Positions 1-7,718 of a stretch of 64,000 nt of DNA are shown here, one piece after another. The stretch spans positions 1 through 64,000 of the forward strand of contig NZ_LJCO01000085.1 in assembly GCF_001399675.1 (NCBI RefSeq), in the 5' to 3' direction. How positions within the stretch are numbered: position 1 is the stretch's first letter; each line of letters opens with the position of its first letter. The stretch comes from Paenalicyclobacillus ferrooxydans. Lineage in GTDB: Bacteria > Bacillota > Bacilli > Alicyclobacillales > Alicyclobacillaceae. Position numbers and translations under genes: made by a program. The notes under the pieces were generated by a model. That model worked only from the letters and a program-made list of their open reading frames with translations. It did no database searches and had not been told where the DNA came from.

Positions 1-133
1 CCGAGAGTCCATGGCAAAACTCACCGGTACCGACGAACAGCAATTGCTGGCGCCAACGTCAGTGTTGCATAAATAGCCGACACTAAGGGGTTGCACTCAA
101 ATTTACACCACTTGACGGGACACTACCCCTGGC

Positions 134-379
134 ATGGTCGACTTTCACACCTCTAAAATACGCTGGTTTGCAGCCTTATGGACGTATAACCAGGGAGAAC
201 GCCGTCCCATCGCGTACTGGTTTTCCGACACAGAAGACGAATCCTGCTTATACTGGCGGCGCTCTCCGTGGTTTGACAATTGCACCTTATTGTTCACGCC
301 GCACCCCATCCTGCAGGTTTACGAGAAGGTAAAAAAGATGCAGTCCTCTGCAACGCAGTCCCCAACGGAGAACTTATAA
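134..379 (+). CDS. Small protein of unknown function, paralogue of the next gene
   Basis: An 81-residue protein I do not recognise. Its residues 9-32 follow the pattern WFxxxWTxxQxxRxxIxYWFxDT, and the next protein has the same pattern (WFGCAWTEQQ ... TGYWFGDS). This shared pattern is the main reason to believe both genes. The ATG at 134 has no obvious Shine-Dalgarno sequence. There is no signal peptide, membrane segment or cysteine motif. The gene ends about 10 bases before the next start, so the two may be co-transcribed. Function unknown. Confidence 0.4.
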   Translation: MVDFHTSKIRWFAALWTYNQGERRPIAYWFSDTEDESCLYWRRSPWFDNCTLLFTPHPILQVYEKVKKMQSSATQSPTENL

Positions 380-389
380 ATCAGAGTAG

Positions 390-926
390 GTGAATTCGAT
401 TGTGAGCGTTGTTGAGAAAGATTTTTTTGGCGCCATACCGAACTGCTTAGACCTCTCCTCCTTGTCGTACAAATGGTTCGGCTGTGCTTGGACTGAACAA
501 CAATCAAGGACGGTGATTACAGGGTATTGGTTTGGTGATTCTCAAAGTGCTGTTGAAACGACAGCAATGAAGGCTGGCAAGTTGGCGAATGTAATTCGCG
601 CACGGGAATCCGACGTACAAGTCATGCATTCTGAAATTCTTAAAGCACAGCGACAGCAAGATTGGGACAACAGATCGCGGTTGCCCCTCAGAGTGATACT
701 TCAGAAACCTTGGAGAAACGCTTCGGTGGGGTGGTATATCATTCGGTCAAGAGAAGAATATCCGAATTACGTCTCTGCGGTCCACAAGGAGAGGTTCTCT
801 GTATGGGTAGAACACGTTTCAGTATGTGAGAACGATGGAGACCTTGAAAAATTTGTAAACCAGGTAAATGATACGCACCACATTCGACTTAACTTCCTGG
901 ATGGTTCATTCCGAACGAACCGGTAG
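390..926 (+). CDS. Unknown protein with the WF...WT...YWF pattern
   Basis: A 178-residue soluble protein with no recognised domain. Residues about 29-52 repeat the Trp-rich pattern of the 81-residue protein upstream, so the two look like a duplication of one domain, with a longer C-terminal part here. The annotated start is GTG 390. GTG 402 is an alternative that leaves more room after the AGTAGGTGA stretch. A short hairpin (GTCCC/GGGAC, 927-941) follows the stop but has no clear T-run. Function unknown. Confidence 0.55.
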   Translation: MNSIVSVVEKDFFGAIPNCLDLSSLSYKWFGCAWTEQQSRTVITGYWFGDSQSAVETTAMKAGKLANVIRARESDVQVMHSEILKAQRQQDWDNRSRLPLRVILQKPWRNASVGWYIIRSREEYPNYVSAVHKERFSVWVEHVSVCENDGDLEKFVNQVNDTHHIRLNFLDGSFRTNR

Positions 927-1079
927 TCCCTTTAGGGGACGACCCCTATTTCTTCGCTTCTCTCCCTTTCCCCACACCATACACACCACCATAGTTTAGG
1001 CCAGTTATAACCCTCATGGGTGCGCTTGACCAGCTTGACAGAGGCCCCACTGCGCGCGATGATTCAACAAAGATGACAC

Positions 1080-2204
1080 TTGGACAAAGATACTTGGAAG
1101 CTCTGGTGGTGGTGCAGGGTGGCGGGGAAACTTAAGATTTTTATTGGGGCGGCCCCAGGGGTTGGAAAGACCTACACCATGCTGCGGGAGGCTCAAGACC
1201 TTCAACGTCAGGGGACTGACGTGGTCATTGGTTATGTTGACGCATATGGTCGTCCCGATACAGAAACACAAATTACAGGACTAGAGCTCGTGCCAAGGAG
1301 ACAAATCAATTTTCAGGGTCGAACGTTTGAAGAAGTAGACGTGGAGGCAATTGTTAAGCGGCAGCCCGACATGGTTATAATTGATGAGTTGGCACATACG
1401 AACGCTCCTGGTTCGCAATTCCCAAAACGCTATATGGACGTCGAGTTCATTCTTGATCACGGTATTGGAGTGCTCACAACAGTCAACGTGCAGCATCTGG
1501 AGAACGCTCATGCGGAGGCGGAGCGGATTACCGGGGTAAAGGTTCGGGAGATCATCCCGGATGAGTTTATCAAAAGGGCGGAACAAGTCGAGGTTGTCGA
1601 TGTCACCCCGGAAACGCTCCGTCAGCGGTTGCGTGATGGAAGTATTTATCCACATGACAAGGTGAAGCAAGCCCTGAACAACTTCTTTCGCATGTCCAAT
1701 TTGGCTCCGCTTCGGGAACTCGCACTCCGAGAAGTTGCAGAGGATGTCGACGAACGGTTGCAGCAATCGTTTGACCGGCGGAAGATTCCCGGCCCGGTTG
1801 GTGCGAAGGAGAACATTTTAGTTTGTGTGAGCTACGTGGATCGTGCCAACAAGTTGATTGAAAAGGCAAGCAAAGTTGCAGCGAGAATGAAAGCAGAGCT
1901 CATTGTACTGACAGTCAACCCGCGTTCCCCTGATCAGTTCACGCATAAAGACAAGGAACGCATTCAGGGGTTAAAGGAACTTTCAGGGCAGTATGATGGG
2001 CGATTTGTTGTTGAGTATTTAAACGATCGAAAACTTCCACAGATCATCATTGCAGTGGCAGAGCGGGAGAATGTCACCCAAATCGTGATCGGCCAGCCTT
2101 CAAAAGAACGAAAATGGCGGCGGATTGTGAAGGATAGTCCGGTGCGTTATCTCCTTCGAAACTTGAAGTACGTCGACTTGCGAATCGTAGGATGGCGAGA
2201 TTAG
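1080..2204 (+). CDS. KdpD-type sensor module (KdpD N-terminal domain plus UspA-like domain), no kinase
   Basis: This 374-residue protein matches the cytoplasmic N-terminal half of the KdpD osmosensor. Walker A GAAPGVGKT is at residues about 22-30 and the Walker B-like stretch is MVIIDELAHTN. A universal-stress-protein-like domain starts near residue 240 (NILVCVSY). The four membrane segments and the histidine kinase core of full KdpD are absent. Truncated KdpD proteins are known in Bacilli beside kdpFABC, but no kdp pump or KdpE gene is visible here. The TTG start at 1080 has a poor ribosome site. A neighbouring frame from ATG 1016 encodes a plausible N-terminus ending in QRYLEALVVVQGGG just where this frame takes over, so a frameshift is possible. 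Confidence 0.85.
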   Translation: MDKDTWKLWWWCRVAGKLKIFIGAAPGVGKTYTMLREAQDLQRQGTDVVIGYVDAYGRPDTETQITGLELVPRRQINFQGRTFEEVDVEAIVKRQPDMVIIDELAHTNAPGSQFPKRYMDVEFILDHGIGVLTTVNVQHLENAHAEAERITGVKVREIIPDEFIKRAEQVEVVDVTPETLRQRLRDGSIYPHDKVKQALNNFFRMSNLAPLRELALREVAEDVDERLQQSFDRRKIPGPVGAKENILVCVSYVDRANKLIEKASKVAARMKAELIVLTVNPRSPDQFTHKDKERIQGLKELSGQYDGRFVVEYLNDRKLPQIIIAVAERENVTQIVIGQPSKERKWRRIVKDSPVRYLLRNLKYVDLRIVGWRD

Positions 2205-2231
2205 GTCGTGTATAAAGATGGTGGCAAGAAC

Positions 2232-3362
2232 ATGAGCATTCAACACCAACGGGGCGGCGCAGCGTCTTTGAGGCGTGGGAGGTTGACCATCTACGTGGGT
2301 GCAGCTCCTGGCGTTGGGAAGACGTACAAAATGTTGCAAGACGCAAATGACTGGAAGCGAAAAGGCACCGATGTAGTGATTGGGCTCATTGAGACCCACG
2401 GACGTGGGGAAACTGCAAGGCAGGTTGCAGATTTGGAGTCCGTTTCACTCCGAACTGTCACTTTTGAGGGACATGAGTACCAGGAATTGAACGTCGATGG
2501 AATTCTTCAGAGGAGTCCCCATACCGTTCTCATTGATGAACTCGCTCACACGAACGTACCCGGTTGTGAACGGACAAAACGATATGAGGACATTGATTAC
2601 ATTTTGGATCATGGAATCAATGTGGTCACCGCCGTAAACATTCAGCACCTTGAGAGTTTGCACGACAAAGTGGAGCACATCACGGGCGTTAAGGTTCGAG
2701 AGCGGATCCCTGACTGGTTCATGGATATGGCTGACGAGGTAAAACTGATTGACGTTACTCCGGAAACGTTGCAACTTCGCTTAACCAACGGGAAAATCTA
2801 CGCCCGTGACAAAATCCAGCGTGCACTTGAGAACTTCTTTCAACCAGGGAACTTATCAGCGCTTCGAGAATTGGCACTGCTTGAGGTAGCTGACGACGTC
2901 GATCAGCGTATGGACAAAGAACGCAAGCAAACGAACGTGGAATCTTCGCTGTATGGGGATCCGAATCGAGACCGGATTTTAGTCTGCGTCAACTATCGGC
3001 CTCATTCCGAAAAGTTGATTCGCCGTGGGTGGAGAATCGCAGACCGTCTTGACGCCGAATTATACGTGCTCGTCGTGTTACCATCTGCTAAGCTCAGTGA
3101 CACGGAAAAAAAGGAATTGCGACGGGTGCAAAAACTGAGCGAAGAGTTCGATGGGATTTTCATTACGACGACTGAGAAGGAAGGCGGGATTGGCGCCACC
3201 ATTGTTGCTGTTGCGCAACAGTTAGACATCTCTCAAATTGTCATCGGGCAGCCGGTTATGAGCGACAGATGGCTGGACCGCATGAAGCGTACACCGGTTG
3301 ACTACGTCCTGGAAAACGCTGAGTTCGTGGATCTGCACGTAGTGGCTCATACAAGGACTTAA
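2232..3362 (+). CDS. Second KdpD-type sensor module, tandem paralogue
   Basis: A protein of about 376 residues with the same architecture as its upstream neighbour: Walker A GAAPGVGKT, Walker B-like VLIDELAHTN, then a UspA-like domain (ILVCVNYRPHSEKLI) and no kinase or membrane part. ATG 2232 follows a GGTGG site at good spacing. GTG 2208 would add eight residues and start 3 bases after the previous stop. The genes are clearly paralogous but well diverged, so the duplication is old. By family knowledge the role is sensing K+, turgor or c-di-AMP. What these orphan modules signal to is unknown. Confidence 0.85.
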   Translation: MSIQHQRGGAASLRRGRLTIYVGAAPGVGKTYKMLQDANDWKRKGTDVVIGLIETHGRGETARQVADLESVSLRTVTFEGHEYQELNVDGILQRSPHTVLIDELAHTNVPGCERTKRYEDIDYILDHGINVVTAVNIQHLESLHDKVEHITGVKVRERIPDWFMDMADEVKLIDVTPETLQLRLTNGKIYARDKIQRALENFFQPGNLSALRELALLEVADDVDQRMDKERKQTNVESSLYGDPNRDRILVCVNYRPHSEKLIRRGWRIADRLDAELYVLVVLPSAKLSDTEKKELRRVQKLSEEFDGIFITTTEKEGGIGATIVAVAQQLDISQIVIGQPVMSDRWLDRMKRTPVDYVLENAEFVDLHVVAHTRT

Positions 3363-3449
3363 GCACGAAGCCGCTTTTCGTCACGCTTGTCGAACATGAA
3401 TCTTGGATATTGAGGCATACTTACTTCATTTCCATGGAGTAGGTGGATC

Positions 3450-3974
3450 ATGTTCCCAATTGTGATTGGTCTTGTGTCCGTGTTGGCTGCGTGGCGATGG
3501 GGTGACTGGAGAAACTGGCGTCATTATCTGCCGACGATTCAATATTTCATTGGCGGCGATATGCTTTATAACCTGTTGTGTGAGAGATATTTACTTTGGG
3601 ATTATCCACACCCTCCGAACCTATTGCCTAACCATCTGGTAACCAATCTCTTTATCATGTTTGTGATTTACCCGAGCACGATGCTGATTTATTTATACCG
3701 ATATCCATACGGGAAGTCGGTTCTAAAGCAGGTCTTATACATACTCATGTGGATTGTGGCGTGGATGGCTTATGAGTTGTACATGATTACGCATGGACTA
3801 TGCGTGTACCACCATGGATGGACATACGCTTGGTCTATTGGTTTTGCGTGTGTTATGGTTTCCATGCTTCGATTGCACCACACACGCCCCCTCGCGGCTT
3901 ACATACTGTCGATCCCGATAACGCTGTTCCTTCTGGTGTGGTTTCATGTGCCCGTCTTGCAGGGGGTAAAGTAA
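3450..3974 (+). CDS. CBO0543-type multi-pass membrane protein
   Basis: A 174-residue hydrophobic protein with about five membrane segments. The N-terminal AAWRWGDWRNWRHYLPT and GGDMLYNLL stretches are typical of the CBO0543 family found in spore formers. No function is established for that family. ATG 3450 follows GGAGTAGGTGG. Its stop overlaps the next start (TAATG at 3972-3976), so the two paralogues are translationally coupled. Confidence 0.75.
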   Translation: MFPIVIGLVSVLAAWRWGDWRNWRHYLPTIQYFIGGDMLYNLLCERYLLWDYPHPPNLLPNHLVTNLFIMFVIYPSTMLIYLYRYPYGKSVLKQVLYILMWIVAWMAYELYMITHGLCVYHHGWTYAWSIGFACVMVSMLRLHHTRPLAAYILSIPITLFLLVWFHVPVLQGVK

Positions 3975-4420
3975 TGTTGTTCCTGCTTGCATCTGTTGTC
4001 GTCTTTAATGTTGCAGCGCTCTGGATTCCAAAACGACTGTCACGCCTTGAAATGTGGACAAATATATTGTTCGCAGCAGCTCTGCAATTGGTTGTCGATA
4101 TGTATCTCGACGTCAAATTGCAGCTCTATGGGTACTTTAATAAAGGCGTGGACTGGGGATTCCTGATTGCAGTGTGCGGAATTTACCCTGCCGTGGGAAC
4201 GATGTTTTTAAATTACTATCCGCTGCACGGTTCATTGTTAAAGCGCACGGGCTATATTCTTGGATGGACAGTGGCCTCACTGTTGTATGAGTTTGCATCG
4301 CTGAAGTCTGGATATTTTTATTACGATGGTTGGAGGATATGGTATTCTGCCATGTGCTATCCTCTGTTGCTTGGCTTACTGGTGTGGCATTTGAGATTCA
4401 TCCGCCGTCTCAAACGGTGA
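3974..4420 (+). CDS. CBO0543-type membrane protein, second copy
   Basis: A 148-residue membrane protein with four to five predicted segments, similar in layout to the gene it overlaps (a PLHGSLLKRTGYILGW stretch aligns with PYGKSVLKQVLYILMW upstream). ATG 3974 shares a base with the previous stop and is preceded by AGGGGG. It ends in a basic tail (RFIRRLKR). The pair may work as a heteromer in the membrane. That is inference. Confidence 0.7.
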   Translation: MLFLLASVVVFNVAALWIPKRLSRLEMWTNILFAAALQLVVDMYLDVKLQLYGYFNKGVDWGFLIAVCGIYPAVGTMFLNYYPLHGSLLKRTGYILGWTVASLLYEFASLKSGYFYYDGWRIWYSAMCYPLLLGLLVWHLRFIRRLKR

Positions 4421-4496
4421 TTTCCAAAGTACTTTTTAAAGTGCTTTCCAAAGTACGAACAGCAAGAATCGACTTCATAGATACGGGTGAGAATGA

Positions 4497-4853
4497 ATGC
4501 GATTAGAAGTACAACAATCCATCATGAACAAGGCCTTTCGAGACAACAAGGTTCCTTTTTCGCAAGAAGCGGATGCCTTTCGCTGGTCAGGTACGACAAA
4601 GGTTACAAGTAAGAACACCGGGCGGACTTACCAGGTTGAAGTCAAGTTAACTTTAAAGACAAGTGCTCGACTGGCGGACCAGATGTCTGCATGCCTCCTA
4701 AAACCGGAAGGTGTCCGAATGGAGGACTTGCTGATTGCTGGGATGATCGACCCGAAATTAAACGGATCGATTGAAATGAATGGTCTGCCTAAAGATAAGA
4801 TCGAAGCCAATCTTGGCAAGTTTATTAAAAAGCTCAATAAACCCTCGGCCTAG
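4497..4853 (+). CDS. Unknown 118-residue soluble protein
   Basis: A lysine-rich protein with no motif I recognise. It looks globular: an N-terminal amphipathic helix (MRLEVQQSIMNKAFRD), a central strand-rich part and a C-terminal helix ending in FIKKLNK. There is no signal peptide. ATG 4497 follows GGGTGAGA. Upstream (4424-4463) the sequence TTTCCAAAGTAC occurs twice around a weak hairpin. Function unknown. Confidence 0.6.
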   Translation: MRLEVQQSIMNKAFRDNKVPFSQEADAFRWSGTTKVTSKNTGRTYQVEVKLTLKTSARLADQMSACLLKPEGVRMEDLLIAGMIDPKLNGSIEMNGLPKDKIEANLGKFIKKLNKPSA

Positions 4854-4967
4854 GAGTGGCCGTCCTTTGCAAGTTTCCAGTGACCTTTTGTTGAGTCGGT
4901 GTTAAATTAGAAGTGTATTGTCCAAAACTGACCAAACCTAGAATTTTTAATAGGAGCTATCGCATAT

Positions 4968-5876
4968 ATGACTCAAACCGACTACCAAATCCTTCTGTAC
5001 TATAAATACGTGCCTATTCAGGAGCCTGAAGGGTTTGCTGAAGAGCATCGTTCACTTTGCAACGAGATAGGGCTTAAGGGGCGAATTATCGTCTCCAAGG
5101 AAGGCATCAACGGAACCGTCTCCGGCACACTGGCTCAAACGGAGGCTTACATGACGGCAATGCATGAAGACGAACGTTTTTCTGATATGCCGTTTAAGGT
5201 GGATCCCTATCACGGTCATGCATTTAAAAAGCTCAGCCTGAAGGTAAAGCCGGAGTTGGTGAACTTAAAGCTTGATGAGGATATTGACCCGAATCAACTG
5301 ACCGGAAAGCGTCTTGCTCCGCCTCAATTTATGGAGCAACTCGACCAAGACAACGTTGTTGTATTGGATGGCCGCAATGACTATGAGTATGACCTCGGAC
5401 ACTTCCGTAACGCCATTCGTCCCGACGTGAAGACGTTCCGTGAGTTTCCTGAGTGGATTCGCGAAAATCGGGAACTGTTCGAAGGCAGAAAAATTCTCAC
5501 CTATTGCACGGGCGGTATTCGTTGCGAGAAGCTGTCCGGCTTGTTGATTCGCGAAGGTTTCGAAGATGTCGCGCAGTTAGATGGCGGTATTGTGACCTAT
5601 GGAAAAGACCCAGAGGCGCAGGGACAGTACTTTGAGGGCAAATGCTATGTGTTTGACGAGCGGATTGGAGTCCCCATTAACCAAGTCGCGGATAAGGTCG
5701 TTGGGCAGTGCTATCATTGTGGCGAACCTGCAGACAAGTACATCAACTGCGCGTACCCGAAATGTCATCGGCAGCATCTGGTTTGCCCATCCTGTGAAGA
5801 AGAGCATGGCGGGTACTGCTCTTCAGAATGTCACACGGCCCATGATAGAAATCAGGAAGCTGTCGAAGCCATTTGA
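4968..5876 (+). CDS. trhO: tRNA uridine-34 hydroxylase (rhodanese-like TrhO/YceA family)
   Basis: A full-length 302-residue member of the TrhO family, which hydroxylates the wobble uridine of tRNA toward 5-hydroxyuridine. The N-terminal domain carries GRIIVSKEGINGTVSG. The rhodanese domain follows, with the active loop YCTGGIRCEK near residues 181-190 and its catalytic cysteine. The C-terminus has a cysteine-rich zinc-type module (CYHCGEPADK, CPSCEEEHGGYCSSEC). ATG 4968 follows AATAGGAGC. It appears to be a single-gene unit ending at the hairpin near 6038. Confidence 0.93.
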   Translation: MTQTDYQILLYYKYVPIQEPEGFAEEHRSLCNEIGLKGRIIVSKEGINGTVSGTLAQTEAYMTAMHEDERFSDMPFKVDPYHGHAFKKLSLKVKPELVNLKLDEDIDPNQLTGKRLAPPQFMEQLDQDNVVVLDGRNDYEYDLGHFRNAIRPDVKTFREFPEWIRENRELFEGRKILTYCTGGIRCEKLSGLLIREGFEDVAQLDGGIVTYGKDPEAQGQYFEGKCYVFDERIGVPINQVADKVVGQCYHCGEPADKYINCAYPKCHRQHLVCPSCEEEHGGYCSSECHTAHDRNQEAVEAI

Positions 5877-6037
5877 TTCTGTGCTTTGAGGCTTAGCGCG
5901 CTGTAGATTTTGGCGTACAGAGCGACAAACTGAGGCTGTGCAGCATTACACGTTGAGGCTGAGCAGCGCTACAAGATGAGGCTTACCGGTACAAAGTGTA
6001 ACTAAGTTTTGCAAGATAGAACTGAATTGCAAGGCAT

Positions 6038-6079
6038 ATGGGAGTGCGAATGAGCAGCTAAATTCGCACTCCCATTTTT
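6038..6079 (+). terminator. Rho-independent terminator downstream of trhO
   Basis: A perfect 14-bp stem (ATGGGAGTGCGAAT, 6038-6051, with its complement at 6062-6075), a 10-base loop, then a run of T. It lies in the 400-base gap between trhO and the next gene. Apart from this hairpin the gap (5877-6276) holds nothing I can support. Confidence 0.92.
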
Positions 6080-6276
6080 GTTTGGTCTCCAACGAAACTT
6101 GAATTCGGCGCATTGTGGGTTCCTGAATGTGGGTTCCTGGATGTTGATTCCTGTACGCGTGCGACTACCCACGATATGTCAATGTGTATAAGTTCATGGA
6201 AATGTGCTCAGTATATGTGTGGTATTTTGTGGCTGCTTACAAGTACCAACAAATTTTCTAGACTGCAGGGGTACAC

Positions 6277-6897
6277 GTGCCTAGCCTACCTTCAAGAAAA
6301 GCAAAACTTGCCATAACCTCCTCAATTTCCGTGTTCAAACGATGGGACAAGAATCAGGCGGTGCCAAACCGCTCTTTCAAGATGAGCTGGGTTTCAGTTG
6401 CAGCAGGACTCTTATCGCTCACTTTGTATTCGCTTTCCATTTCAGCCCCACTTAACGCACTGTGCATACAGCAAACACAACAGGGAGGGCTTTTGGCACA
6501 GGGTGTGCAATACACCTTCATCATGTTGGCTGGGATGCTCCTGGGAATGGCTGCTGGCCCGTGGTTCGAACGGCAGACATACACGATTTGGCGGGTGTTG
6601 ATACATGGGAGAAAGAAGGCTGATTTTCGAAGCAGTCAGGTTCGCGTTAGTGCAACCATTCTGATCCTAAGTTCTTTGTTTAGCCTGTTGTATCTTCTGT
6701 GGTGGTTCAATCAATTCGCAGCAACACACGAGCATTTTAAAACAGATGTCATGTTTTTGGTCTATATCATGGGGGTGATATCTGGCGGTGCATGGTTTAT
6801 GTTACTGCACCGCCAGACTTGGTGGGGGCTTATGCTATCCTCCGCCATGAGCATGATGGTTGTGAGCAGTGTCCTCTCGATTCACAGTTGGGTCTAA
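6277..6897 (+). CDS. Unknown membrane protein next to copper/oxidase genes
   Basis: Up to 206 residues. The part from Met 36 (ATG 6382) onward has four to five hydrophobic segments (for example YTFIMLAGMLLGMAAG and TILILSSLFSLLYLLWWF). The start is uncertain: GTG 6277 has no clear ribosome site and the first 35 residues are hydrophilic, so ATG 6382 may be real. No family recognised. It lies 83 bases before the TauE/SafE-like gene in the same direction, which suggests a link to copper handling or oxidase assembly. Confidence 0.55.
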   Translation: MPSLPSRKAKLAITSSISVFKRWDKNQAVPNRSFKMSWVSVAAGLLSLTLYSLSISAPLNALCIQQTQQGGLLAQGVQYTFIMLAGMLLGMAAGPWFERQTYTIWRVLIHGRKKADFRSSQVRVSATILILSSLFSLLYLLWWFNQFAATHEHFKTDVMFLVYIMGVISGGAWFMLLHRQTWWGLMLSSAMSMMVVSSVLSIHSWV

Positions 6898-6980
6898 TCC
6901 CCTAGGAACTGAGCCGTGTTTGGATGGGGCAGTCCCCACCAAGGTGACTATGAATTGCCTACCACAAGCGAGGTGAAGAC

Positions 6981-7718
6981 ATGTTGTTGTGGACTTTGTT
7001 GACTTGGGCACTCGGTGTTGGACTTTTACAAGGGTTTTTGCACTGCGCTGGAATGTGTGGTCCGTTCGTCATGGCTTACAGCCTGTCAGTCGGTTACGAC
7101 AAGTCAAATCCAACAAGTTCTTTCCTTTCTCACGTTTGGCGAGGACACGCCCCGTACAACATCGGACGAGTCATTACATTTAGCTTGCTTGGAGCTGTCT
7201 TCGGACTTTTCGGGTCGTTTGTGGATTCTGCTGCCCATGTACGCGGTTTTCAAGCCGCTGCAGGATTTCTTGGCGGTGGACTGATGCTGTGGTGGGCAAT
7301 CGATGAGTTTCGAACCCGCCATGCCGGTGCTTTTCTCGAGCAGTTCTCCATTATTCGGTTGCCTGTGATTCAACGATGGTTCAAGCGGTTAAGTGGTCAT
7401 AAGCGCCCAGTGGCGTCTTTGCTCTCGGGATCCATTCTAGGCATGCATCCCTGCGGGCTCCTCTTCGCCATGTTGTTTTCTGCCGCAGCTTCGGGTTCAG
7501 CACTGCGGGGGGGCTTAATTATGCTCGCCTTTGGTGTGGGTACCATGCCGTCTCTTCTGGCAGTTGCCATTATGGGGTGGTATGGACGAAGACGGTTGCG
7601 TGGCCTTGCATTCACTTACGTCACCGCCAGTCTGATTGGATTATCGGGTGTTCTGTTCATTCTCCGAGGGCTTGCATCTAACGGCTTAGTACCGAAGGTG
7701 AACATGTGGCTGTTCTAA
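6981..7718 (+). CDS. TauE/SafE-like (DsbD-TM/UreH-type) membrane protein, probable copper delivery partner
   Basis: A 245-residue protein with about six membrane segments. The first segment carries HCAGMCGPFV and a central one carries HPCGLLFA, the paired Cys motifs of the membrane family found beside CcoI/FixI copper ATPases. Its reading frame overlaps the ATPase gene by 13 bases, which strongly supports a joint role in metal supply to the heme-copper oxidase encoded downstream. ATG 6981 follows GAGGTGAAGAC. Confidence 0.82.
   Translation: MLLWTLLTWALGVGLLQGFLHCAGMCGPFVMAYSLSVGYDKSNPTSSFLSHVWRGHAPYNIGRVITFSLLGAVFGLFGSFVDSAAHVRGFQAAAGFLGGGLMLWWAIDEFRTRHAGAFLEQFSIIRLPVIQRWFKRLSGHKRPVASLLSGSILGMHPCGLLFAMLFSAAASGSALRGGLIMLAFGVGTMPSLLAVAIMGWYGRRRLRGLAFTYVTASLIGLSGVLFILRGLASNGLVPKVNMWLF

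Noticed and set aside
6113-6316. 67-codon frame after the trhO terminator
   Set aside because: No ribosome site, Cys/Trp-rich random-looking composition, and it overlaps the next gene start region.
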